Below are positions 1-6,902 of a stretch of DNA of 26,730 nucleotides, piece by piece. The stretch covers positions 1 to 26,730 of the forward strand of contig CAKURH010000053.1 in assembly GCA_934675625.1 (NCBI GenBank), given 5' to 3'. The translations under genes and the position numbers were made by a program. Every line of letters starts with the position of its first letter. The first letter of the stretch is position 1. A model generated the notes under the pieces. That model was not told where the DNA came from. It worked only from the letters and a program-made list of their open reading frames with translations, and did no database searches. This DNA is from an uncultured Kiritimatiellota bacterium. GTDB taxonomy: Bacteria > Verrucomicrobiota > Kiritimatiellia > RFP12 > UBA1067.

Positions 1-401
1 GGCAGACGCGCACGGACGGGACGCCGTCCCTCCACCAGCCGCTTCGCCGCATCGTCTACGAGTCGGCGAACCCGCCGCTGAACGCCTTCAACGACCTCCA
101 GGCGGCGTCCGGCACGGTGGCGGCGACGGGCGGCGTGTTCACGGTCGCGCTGCCCGCGAAGTCGATGACGTTTTTGACGACGGACTACATCGACCGCACG
201 CCGCCGGCTGTCGGCGGCGTGGAACTGAAGGACGGCGTTCTCGCATGGACGGGCGCGACCGACCCGGATCACGTCTACTACCGCGTCTATCGCGACGGGG
301 CGCAGGTCGCCTCGACCGTCGCGACGCGGCTGGACATCGCAGGCCAGAAGGGCACCTACGCCGTCCGCAGCGTCGACCGCTGGGGCAATGTGTCGGAATG
401 A
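1..401 (+). CDS. C-terminal end of a secreted glycoside hydrolase (5' end outside window)
   Basis: The reading frame is open from base 3 to the TGA at 399-401, giving about 132 residues. From YESANPPLNAFNDLQ onward it matches the C-terminus of the complete protein at 9007-10719, including the TTDYIDRTPP segment and a final fibronectin-III-like module (DPDHVYYRVYRDG, ending AVRSVDRWGN). The two genes share long identical DNA runs there, for example 26 bases around 267-292. By analogy, the missing N-terminus should be a clan GH-A barrel. The catalytic domain cannot be seen, so the substrate is unknown. The segment at residues 4-12 (TRTDGTPSL) is encoded by a small palindromic sequence that the paralog lacks. 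It is probably the last gene of a unit entering from the left; no clear terminator follows. Confidence 0.8.
   Translation, partial: QTRTDGTPSLHQPLRRIVYESANPPLNAFNDLQAASGTVAATGGVFTVALPAKSMTFLTTDYIDRTPPAVGGVELKDGVLAWTGATDPDHVYYRVYRDGAQVASTVATRLDIAGQKGTYAVRSVDRWGNVSE
11..36. repeat. Small GC-rich palindrome inside the coding region
   Basis: GGGAC at 18-22 pairs with GTCCC at 26-30 around a 3-base loop. An alternative stem pairs GGACG at 14-18 with CGTCC at 25-29. The palindrome lies in frame in the truncated hydrolase and has no counterpart in the paralog at 9007. This looks like a REP-type element inserted in a linker, but only one copy is seen in this window. Confidence 0.4.
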
Positions 402-470
402 TGGCTACGACTGTTTAAAACGCGCGAAAACAAGGCTTTTTCGATAATTAGGGGGAGGGGGGGTAAATAA

Positions 471-537
471 GTGACTTTTGTTGTGCGACCAAAGCGCACT
501 TCTTGGCTTGCCGAACGCCCGAACCTTTTGCTACAAT
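471..537 (+). promoter_or_regulatory. Promoter P1 of the SUMF1 unit
   Basis: The -10 box TACAAT is at 532-537 with an upstream TG (TGC TACAAT, extended -10). TTGCCG at 508-513 is the -35, with an 18-base spacer. The 16-mer GTGACTTTTGTTGTGC starts at 471, exactly 61 bases before the -10, and recurs identically at 5741 at the same distance from P2. The predicted transcript starts about 27 bases before the ATG at 572. The sigma-70-like reading is direct. The upstream element as an activator site is inference. Confidence 0.75.
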
Positions 538-571
538 GCGCCCCATCAACCCATCACCAGAAAGGTCAATC

Positions 572-805
572 ATGCAGAAACTCACTTGCTGTGCGCTCGC
601 CGCCGCGTCCCTCGCGTTCGGCGCGGTCGCCGAAGAAACGGATCATCCGTGGCAGTTCAACGAAACAGACCGCGCGGGCAAATACGCGCCGGCGGCGGCG
701 GTCACCGCCGCGCAGACGACGACGTTCGCGTGGACGTGTCCCGCGTGGATCGAGGCGTTCGTCTCGGGCATCGTGCCGTTTGGCTCGCTCCTCATCCTGC
801 GTTGA
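572..805 (+). CDS. Short secreted hypothetical protein
   Basis: 77 residues. The start at 572 is chosen because AGAAAGG lies at 561-567 and the N-terminus then reads as a signal peptide (MQKLTCCALAAASLAFGAVA, cleavage probably after AVA or AEE). The mature part is only about 55 residues, rich in Ala and Thr, with one Cys and a hydrophobic C-terminal stretch (AFVSGIVPFGSLLILR) that could be membrane-associated. No family is recognised. It is the first gene after promoter P1, 14 bases before the first SUMF1 gene, so it is probably co-expressed. It could be a small exported partner of the SUMF1 proteins or the remnant of a longer gene. No frameshifted continuation was found downstream. Confidence 0.55.
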   Translation: MQKLTCCALAAASLAFGAVAEETDHPWQFNETDRAGKYAPAAAVTAAQTTTFAWTCPAWIEAFVSGIVPFGSLLILR

Positions 806-819
806 GAAAGAAGGTCACC

Positions 820-2289
820 ATGAACATGTGTCAGCAGTTCTTTTCCCTCGGCCTTGCGTCGTGCGCGTCGGTCGCGTGCGCCATGCCGTCGATTTCCAAT
901 GTATCGGCCTCGCCGCGCCAGAATGGCGACGTGCGCGTCCGATACACGCTCGACGCCGAGCCGGCGGTCGTGACGTTTGCGCTCTACGACCGCACGTCGG
1001 GAGCGAAGCTCGACGAGTCGCGCTACAACGTGACGGCGGGCGCGGTCAACCGCCTCGTTCAGCCGGGCACGGCCAAGTTCACCTTCACGAACCAGACGGG
1101 CGCCGATCCGGCGAACCTCGATGTCCGCGTCCGCGCGTGGCCGACGAACTGTCCGCCGGACTACCTGGTCGTCAACCTTGCGGACAAGGACGCGGCACCC
1201 GCCTACTACGTGAACACGAACGCGATGCCGTTCGCCGTCACGGACGCGATGTGCAAGACGACGCACCTCGTCATGCGCAAGATCCCGGCGGCGAACGTCG
1301 AGTTCCGTCTGGGCTCGCCGGACGATGCGTTCGGCCACACCGTCGGATGGGCGGAGAACCTCCGTTGGGCGATCCTTTCCGACGACTACTACCTCGGCAT
1401 CTACCCCGTCACGTACGCGCAGCACAACTACGCGCAAGCGGGCTACAACGAGACTTATAAATCAGGACATTGGTCGAGCGACACGTTCAAGGATATCCGC
1501 CGCGACGACTGGCCCGTGGACAGAATCCAATTCTGCACGCTCCGCAGCTACATGCACGAATCAGGCTGTCCGGGAACGGCGAACGCGGCTTTCACGGACT
1601 ACAAGTACTGGCCGCGCGACGGCTTCGAGCTGAACACGAACAAGACGACGAAGTGCGTCTGCACGCAATATCCCGGCACCTTCACGCCGTATCTCTACGC
1701 CTGGCGGCAGAACTTCGGCTTCCGCTTCGACCTGCCGACGTCGGCGCAGTGGGAGTTCGCGTGCCGCGCGGGGACGCTGGGGCCGGGCTACTGGACGCGC
1801 CCTGTCGCGCAATACAAGAACGCGCTCGTCGTCAACACGCAGGGCACGACCAACTGCAACTGGTATGCGGAACTCAACGACTACGCCTGGAACGTGAACA
1901 ACTCGTTCGACGAAACCGTTGGCGCGCACGTGCCGCATGCGGTCGGTCTGAAGAAGCCGAACCCTTTCGGCCTCTACGACATGCTCGGCAACGTCGCCGA
2001 GTTCTGCCGCGACATCTGCTGCAACGCCGTGGCGTCCAATACGGAGGCCGAGACGGATCCGGCGGGACAGACGGCGGCGGGCGCACTGGTCATGCGAAGC
2101 GACAAGATTATCGCGCGTGGCGGCAGCTATTGCTCGAAGGCTCAGGCCTGCCGTCCGGCGACATACATGAGCTTCTCGCCGGGCAATGCCGACAACGAGT
2201 ACCTGACGGACGCTTCAGCGAGCAATGAGACGGGCGTCAAGTGGGTAATGGGCTATCGCCTCTGGGCGCCAGCGGCGGCGACGCGGTAA
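820..2289 (+). CDS. Secreted SUMF1 (FGE-sulfatase fold) domain protein, copy 1
   Basis: 489 residues. AAGAAGG at 808-814 precedes the ATG. A signal peptide (about residues 1-21) is followed by an Ig-like N-terminal region of about 130 residues (ISNVSASPRQNGDVRVRYTL...), then a SUMF1 domain. Diagnostic SUMF1 segments are LGIYPVTYAQ, LPTSAQWEFACRAGT, PFGLYDMLGNVAEFCRD and ARGGSYCSKAQACR ending YRLW. The C438-x5-C444 spacing differs from the C-x4-C active site of true formylglycine-generating enzyme, and no sulfatase gene lies in the window. A binding or structural role is therefore more likely than sulfatase activation. It is cysteine-rich for a secreted protein, so disulfides are likely. The next gene is a paralog starting 24 bases after the stop. 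Confidence 0.85.
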   Translation: MNMCQQFFSLGLASCASVACAMPSISNVSASPRQNGDVRVRYTLDAEPAVVTFALYDRTSGAKLDESRYNVTAGAVNRLVQPGTAKFTFTNQTGADPANLDVRVRAWPTNCPPDYLVVNLADKDAAPAYYVNTNAMPFAVTDAMCKTTHLVMRKIPAANVEFRLGSPDDAFGHTVGWAENLRWAILSDDYYLGIYPVTYAQHNYAQAGYNETYKSGHWSSDTFKDIRRDDWPVDRIQFCTLRSYMHESGCPGTANAAFTDYKYWPRDGFELNTNKTTKCVCTQYPGTFTPYLYAWRQNFGFRFDLPTSAQWEFACRAGTLGPGYWTRPVAQYKNALVVNTQGTTNCNWYAELNDYAWNVNNSFDETVGAHVPHAVGLKKPNPFGLYDMLGNVAEFCRDICCNAVASNTEAETDPAGQTAAGALVMRSDKIIARGGSYCSKAQACRPATYMSFSPGNADNEYLTDASASNETGVKWVMGYRLWAPAAATR

Positions 2290-2313
2290 GGTTTTTCAGA
2301 AAGGAACGGAAAA

Positions 2314-3789
2314 ATGAAGACTCTTGTTTCGATGCTTGTTCTTGGGGCGGCGGTCGCGGCACAGGCGACGCCCACGATCTCCGTCGATGCCGTGGCGCAG
2401 GGCGCGACACGCGCTGTCACGGTCAGCTACACGCTGTCGGGCGAACCAGCCGTCGTCACGCTGGACGCGGTGACGACGAACGGCGCGGCGATGGCCGCGT
2501 CAGAGCTCTTCGTCGTTTCGGGCGGCGCGAACCGCCTGATGCCGACGGGCAGTCACACGCTTGTCTGGCAACCGTCGGCCGACAGTGGCTTCGGCCCGTT
2601 TGACGCAGGGGCGGTGACGGTCACGCTGAAGGCGTGGCCGACAAACGCGCCGCCGGACTACATGGTCATCGACCTCATCCAGCCGGAACGCGGCGCGCGC
2701 TACTACACGTGCGCGGAGGCGATTCCGGGCGGCGTCACGGACGTCCGCTACAAGACGGACTACCTCGTCTTGCGCCGGATTCCGGCGGCAGGCGTGACGT
2801 GGCGCATGGGCTCGCCCTCGACGGAACTGGGGTCGGAAGCTTATCGCGCGAACGAGCAGACGCACCTCGTGGAGCTGACGGAGGACTACTACTGCGGCGT
2901 CTATCCGACGACCTACCGCCAGACCTACTGGCTCAACGGCAAGGCGTTCATCAACGCGGGCGCTTCATCACAAGGCGTTTCCCCGCTGAACGTCCTGAAC
3001 TGGGGTTGGGACTGGCCGCAGGTCGATATTCAGTATTGCTCTTACCGCAGTTGGTTTCACGCGAGCAGTTGCAGTTACCTGTCCGGGCTAGTGGACGAAG
3101 GCAAGAGTCAGTATGCGGACGACACGGTCTACAAGTCCTGGCCGAAGGATGGGCATGAGGTCGATGCCGCCGACACGCCGAAATGCACGGCGTGTCAGAA
3201 GAATGAAACATACACGCCGGTCTTGACGGCGTTTCGTGCGAACTACGGCTTCCTGTTCGATTTCCTGACGGAGGCGCAGTGGGAGTTCGCGTGTCGTGGC
3301 GGAGCAACGAATGGCGGGCACGCGATTTGCGACGGCTCGGATCTCACGGACACGACGACCGACGCGAACCTGTCCAAGTATGGCTGGTACGCCGACGAGA
3401 CGTACGGGACGCTCGTCACGGCGACGAACTCGATCACAGGCTGTCTGCCGCAGGCGGTCGGAGGCAAGCTGCCGAATGGTTATGGGCTCTACGACATGCA
3501 CGGTCTTGTGTGGGAGCAGACGCTGGACACGTTCAACAGTCTTGGCAATTCTGGAACGGTGTCGGTAGATCCTGTCGGGGCCAAGTGGGCAAACATTGGC
3601 GTCAGCCGCGTCGCGCGAGGCGGTGCGTTCTGCACGGAGGCGCAGCATCTGCGCTGCGCCCGGCGGGCTAGCGTCGGGACATCTTCGCTGTTCAACGACT
3701 ATCCGTCGGAGAAGGAGAAAGATTCCTACGGGATGTACAAGCGCTCGAAGGGCTACCGTTTCTGGCTGCCGTGCGCGGCGGTCAAGTGA
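2314..3789 (+). CDS. Secreted SUMF1 (FGE-sulfatase fold) domain protein, copy 2
   Basis: 491 residues. AGAAAGGAACGG at 2299-2310 precedes the ATG. A signal peptide (residues 1-19, ending QAT) leads an Ig-like region that parallels copy 1 (GAVTVTLKAWPTNAPPDYMVIDL), then the SUMF1 domain: MGSPSTELGSE, YYCGVYPTTYRQ, FLTEAQWEFACRGGA, GYGLYDMHGLVWEQ, and ARGGAFCTEAQHLRCARR ending KGYRFWLP. The C-terminal cysteines are spaced C-x7-C, again not the FGE pattern. Copies 1 and 2 look like a tandem duplication that has diverged considerably. It ends 5 bases before a strong terminator hairpin, so it closes the unit. A carbohydrate-binding or surface role is possible but not shown. Confidence 0.85.
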   Translation: MKTLVSMLVLGAAVAAQATPTISVDAVAQGATRAVTVSYTLSGEPAVVTLDAVTTNGAAMAASELFVVSGGANRLMPTGSHTLVWQPSADSGFGPFDAGAVTVTLKAWPTNAPPDYMVIDLIQPERGARYYTCAEAIPGGVTDVRYKTDYLVLRRIPAAGVTWRMGSPSTELGSEAYRANEQTHLVELTEDYYCGVYPTTYRQTYWLNGKAFINAGASSQGVSPLNVLNWGWDWPQVDIQYCSYRSWFHASSCSYLSGLVDEGKSQYADDTVYKSWPKDGHEVDAADTPKCTACQKNETYTPVLTAFRANYGFLFDFLTEAQWEFACRGGATNGGHAICDGSDLTDTTTDANLSKYGWYADETYGTLVTATNSITGCLPQAVGGKLPNGYGLYDMHGLVWEQTLDTFNSLGNSGTVSVDPVGAKWANIGVSRVARGGAFCTEAQHLRCARRASVGTSSLFNDYPSEKEKDSYGMYKRSKGYRFWLPCAAVK

Positions 3790-3794
3790 ACGGG

Positions 3795-3834
3795 CATCGG
3801 CGGGCGGAAATTCTCCGCCCGCCGATGTGCTTTT
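3795..3834 (+). terminator. Rho-independent terminator after the SUMF1 unit
   Basis: A perfect 14-base-pair stem pairs 3795-3808 with 3814-3827 around the loop AATTC, followed by TGC and TTTT at 3831-3834. It sits just after the stop at 3789 and before the leaderless gene at 3918. Confidence 0.85.
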
Positions 3835-3900
3835 GGGGGAATCGTGGGGACAGGCCCCGCCAGTCGTGTGCGCGTAGGCTGCGCGCCGTCCCGTCTTCTT

Positions 3901-3917
3901 TTGGTATAATACGCGGC
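3901..3917 (+). promoter_or_regulatory. Extended -10 promoter giving a leaderless mRNA
   Basis: TTGG followed by TATAAT at 3905-3910, then 7 bases, then the ATG at 3918. Transcription would begin at or next to the start codon, and no Shine-Dalgarno sequence is present. No good -35 is visible 16-18 bases upstream, so the TG extension probably compensates. The upstream motif of P1-P4 is absent. Confidence 0.7.
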
Positions 3918-5660
3918 ATGAAGCGGAAGATACCCTACGGCGTGATGAACTGGGAAGAGGTCGTGCGCGAGTGCTACCTCGTGGACAACACGGCCTACAT
4001 CCGCGCGCTGGAGGACGTGAAGACGCCCGTCTTCCTGCGCCCGAAGCGCTTCGGCAAGTCGCTCTGGTGCTCGATGCTCGGCTACTACTACGACATCAAC
4101 TGCAAAGACCGCTTCGACGAGCTCTTCGGGAAGACGGACATCGGCAGGGCCCCGACGCCGCTCGCGAACGCCTTTCTCGTCCTCCAGTTCGACTTCTCGA
4201 CGATCCAGGTCGGGACGGTGCGCGAGATCGAGCGCGACTTCACCGATCACGTCCGTACGCGCGTGCGTGAGTTCGCCAAGCGGTATGAGGCGAATGCCGA
4301 CTGGTCTGTTGCCTTGGAGAAGCCGACGGCCGCCGGGATTGTCGATGCGCTGCGCAGCGTGGCGAAGAGGAACGGCCTCCCGCCGCTCTACGTGATCATC
4401 GACGAGTACGACAACTTCACGAACGAGCTGGTCGTCTCGCGGCGCGACGCGGAGTACGACGCGATCTGCGGGCACGACGCGGACGCGTCGCGCGAGTCCT
4501 TCTTCAAGGCGTTCTTCAAGTCGTTCAAGGCGGGGCTCGCGGACGGCACGGTGGGGCGGACGTACTTCACGGGCGTTCTCCCGATCACGCTCGACGACCT
4601 CTCCAGCGGCTTCAACGTCGGCACGGTCGTGAACCTCGACGAGGACAAGCTCGGCATCGTCGGCTTCACCGAGGCGCAGGTCGCGAAGTACGTGGCGGAG
4701 ATTTTCGCCGACTACGGCTTCGACCCGTCCTTGATGCCGACCGTCCTCGCCGACCTCAAGGCGTTCTACGACGGCTACCGCTTCCTGCCGGGCGCGGAGC
4801 CGCTCTCCAACGCGACGATCACGAACTGGTATCTGCGTTGCCTCGTCGTGAACAGGGGGAAGATACCCGAAATGCCGCTCGACGCGAACGTGCGGACGGA
4901 CATCGGGTGGATCCGGCGGCTCGCGGGCGGCGGGGCGAACGCGCTCGCCCGCATGCGCGGCTACGTCGAGCGCGGCGAGGGCGAGGCGGCCTCCCGCAGC
5001 GGCCTCGCGGCGAAGTTCGGGCGCGCGAAGTTCTTCTCGGAGGAGTTCTTCCCCTACGCGCTCTACTACCTCGGCCTCCTCACGTTCGAGGACGCCTTCA
5101 CGCTCGGCATCCCGAACCTGACGATCCGGAACATGTTCGTCGACTACTACGACGAGCTCTCCGCGTTCAGGAACGAGGACGAGGCGCGCCGCCACTTCGT
5201 CGGCGCGGCGAAGGAGCTCGCCTTCCGAAACGGCACGTGGCGGAACCTGTTCGAGCAGTTCTGGCTCTACTACGTGAAGGCGCGCATCCCGGCGCAGGCG
5301 TTCGACCAGATGAACGAGAACTTCTTCCGCACGACGTTCGCGTCGCGGACGTGGGACGTGCTGCCGATGTACTACTCGATCGAGACGGAATACAACACGC
5401 CGGAGGGGCGCTGCGACTTCCTCGCGGTGCCGAAGCCGGGGTTCGCGAAGCCGGCGTGTCTCGTGGAGTTCAAGTACTTCACGAACGCGGCGGCGGAGCG
5501 TGGGAACGTCCTCGGTCGCGTGACGCCAGACGCGGAGACAGTCGCGCAGGCTCGGCGGTACCGTGACTCGCTGCCGCGCCGCCCCGGATGGAAGCACCCC
5601 GTCGAGACGTACGTCGTCGAGGTCTGCGGCAACCGGGGCTACAACTGGTTCGCCGTGTAA
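3918..5660 (+). CDS. AAA-ATPase-like / PDDEXK nuclease-fold protein
   Basis: 580 residues, a normal length for the family that joins an AAA-ATPase-like N-terminus (PF09820 type) to a C-terminal PDDEXK nuclease-like domain (DUF1703 type). RPKRFGKS at 41-48 is the family's Walker A-like loop. VIIDEYDNF (D162, E163, D165) is the Walker B region. D500 followed by E517-x-K519 (LVEFKY) forms the PDDEXK core. The start at 3918 is set by the -10 box 7 bases upstream; an in-frame upstream extension would cross the terminator and has no ribosome-binding site. The gene stands alone between two carbohydrate units and does not resemble a pathway member. Family members are abundant in gut bacteria and their function is unsettled; defence or mobile-element roles have been suggested. 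Confidence 0.88.
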   Translation: MKRKIPYGVMNWEEVVRECYLVDNTAYIRALEDVKTPVFLRPKRFGKSLWCSMLGYYYDINCKDRFDELFGKTDIGRAPTPLANAFLVLQFDFSTIQVGTVREIERDFTDHVRTRVREFAKRYEANADWSVALEKPTAAGIVDALRSVAKRNGLPPLYVIIDEYDNFTNELVVSRRDAEYDAICGHDADASRESFFKAFFKSFKAGLADGTVGRTYFTGVLPITLDDLSSGFNVGTVVNLDEDKLGIVGFTEAQVAKYVAEIFADYGFDPSLMPTVLADLKAFYDGYRFLPGAEPLSNATITNWYLRCLVVNRGKIPEMPLDANVRTDIGWIRRLAGGGANALARMRGYVERGEGEAASRSGLAAKFGRAKFFSEEFFPYALYYLGLLTFEDAFTLGIPNLTIRNMFVDYYDELSAFRNEDEARRHFVGAAKELAFRNGTWRNLFEQFWLYYVKARIPAQAFDQMNENFFRTTFASRTWDVLPMYYSIETEYNTPEGRCDFLAVPKPGFAKPACLVEFKYFTNAAAERGNVLGRVTPDAETVAQARRYRDSLPRRPGWKHPVETYVVEVCGNRGYNWFAV

Positions 5661-5740
5661 AGCGTAATTAGAGGTTGTTGTCGACTGACCGCGCGACAAT
5701 CCGTCTCTTGATGTGCATCCGCGAACGAAGTGAAGAATAT

Positions 5741-5807
5741 GTGACTTTTGTTGTGCTTGGAAAATGTGCCTTTCGGCTTGCGTCGCCGGAGGGGCTTTTG
5801 CTACAAT
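5741..5807 (+). promoter_or_regulatory. Promoter P2 of the KDPG-aldolase unit
   Basis: TACAAT at 5802-5807 with extended TGC, TTGCGT at 5778-5783, and an 18-base spacer. GTGACTTTTGTTGTGC at 5741-5756 is identical to P1 and again 61 bases from the -10. GTGACTTTTG (5741) and GTGCCTTTCG (5766) form a direct repeat 25 bases apart, the second ending next to the -35. This layout is typical of AraC-family activators (inference). Confidence 0.78.
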
Positions 5808-5846
5808 CCGCGTCTGAAACGGTGGAAAAGAGAAAGCACTCGCAAC

Positions 5847-6887
5847 ATGACGCAACAGAATCTTGCACACGCCCCAGACGGGACGCATTACGACAACTCA
5901 GAGGTGGCTTGCCATACGAACGACGCGCTCACGCGCGTGGCCGAGACCGGCATCCTGCCGGTCATCGCCATTCCCTCGGTCGAAGCGGCCGTGCCGCTCG
6001 CCGACGCCCTCGTGGCGGGCGGCGTCCGTGCGATTGAGGTCACGCTCCGCAACCCCTGGGCGCTGGAGGCGATTGCGGCAATCCGTGTGGCCCATCCCGA
6101 CATGGCGATTGGCGCGGGGACGGTTCTTGCCGAGTCTCAAGTCGCGGCCGCACAGGCGGCGGGCGCGGACTTCCTCGTCTCGCCGGGATTCGATCCGGAA
6201 ATCGTCCGGGCCGCGCAGGAGGTGGGGCTGCCGATCGTGCCGGGCGTCGTGAATCCCTCGCAGGTGACGGCGGCGGTCAAGATGGGCCTCAAGGTGCTCA
6301 AGTTCTTCCCGGCCGAGCAGTCCGGCGGACTCTCCGCGCTGACGCTGCTGCACGGGCCGTTCCCTGATGTCACGTTCGTCCCGACGGGCGGACTCACGCT
6401 CGCGAACATCGGCGCGTATCTCGACAAGCCGTTCGTCGCCGCGTGTGGCGGCAGCTACATGGCGAAGGCGGCCGACATCGCCACCGGCGACTGGGCGAAG
6501 ATCACCGACCTTTGCCGCCAGTGCATTGACATTTCGCTCGGCTTCTCGCTCGCCCACGTCGGGCTCAACACGGGCGACGCCGCCACGGCGGCGGCGACGG
6601 TCGCGCGCTTCGCCGACCTCTTCCGTCTGCCGGTGCGGGACGGACGCAGCTCGGCGTTCGCCGGCTCGGCTGTCGAGTGCATGAAGACGCCATTCTACGG
6701 CGCGAAGGGACACATCGGCTTTTCCGTCCGCTCGGTCGAGCGTGCGCTCGCCTGGTATCGGTCGCGCGGCATTCCCGTGCGCGAAGAGTCGATTCGCCGG
6801 ACGGCGGACGGGGCGCGCCTGCAGTCCTTCTATCTCGCCGAGGATCCGGGGGGCTTTGCCGTGCATGTCGTCAAGAAAGCCTCGTGA
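5847..6887 (+). CDS. eda: KHG/KDPG aldolase fused to a C-terminal VOC (glyoxalase-like) domain
   Basis: 346 residues. Residues 26-225 form a class I aldolase of the 2-keto-3-deoxy-6-phosphogluconate / 4-hydroxy-2-oxoglutarate family, splitting KDPG to pyruvate and glyceraldehyde-3-phosphate in the cytoplasm. Expected catalytic residues are present: E64 (AIEVTLR), Schiff-base K152 (LKFFPAEQ) and T180 (PTGGLT). Residues 232-346 form an extra domain with VOC-like segments (LAHVGLN, VECMK, GHIGFSV, GGFAVHVV), so the protein is well over the roughly 210 residues of E. coli Eda. Similar fusions are known in some Firmicutes. ATG 5847 is preceded by the purine-rich AAAAGAGAAAG. First gene after P2 and 15 bases before a secreted beta-helix gene, suggesting sugar-acid catabolism linked to polysaccharide cleavage. 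Confidence 0.9.
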   Translation: MTQQNLAHAPDGTHYDNSEVACHTNDALTRVAETGILPVIAIPSVEAAVPLADALVAGGVRAIEVTLRNPWALEAIAAIRVAHPDMAIGAGTVLAESQVAAAQAAGADFLVSPGFDPEIVRAAQEVGLPIVPGVVNPSQVTAAVKMGLKVLKFFPAEQSGGLSALTLLHGPFPDVTFVPTGGLTLANIGAYLDKPFVAACGGSYMAKAADIATGDWAKITDLCRQCIDISLGFSLAHVGLNTGDAATAAATVARFADLFRLPVRDGRSSAFAGSAVECMKTPFYGAKGHIGFSVRSVERALAWYRSRGIPVREESIRRTADGARLQSFYLAEDPGGFAVHVVKKAS

Positions 6888-6902
6888 AAGGGAAATCTTA
6901 TC

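Noticed and set aside
451..463. G5-A-G7 run as a G-quadruplex
   Set aside because: Only two G-runs; no canonical four-run motif.
478..819. N-terminal extension of SUMF1 copy 1 back to 478
   Set aside because: It would include promoter P1 and overlap the short secreted gene; the signal peptide and ribosome-binding site mark 820.
5678..5699. TTGTCG/CGACAA stem as terminator of the AAA-ATPase-like gene
   Set aside because: Only 6 pairs with a 10-base loop and no T-tract.
3753..5888. 711-residue minus-strand frame opposite the AAA-ATPase-like gene
   Set aside because: An antisense shadow of a GC-rich gene: Arg/Val/Glu-biased composition, no ribosome-binding site, and the plus strand carries clear family motifs.
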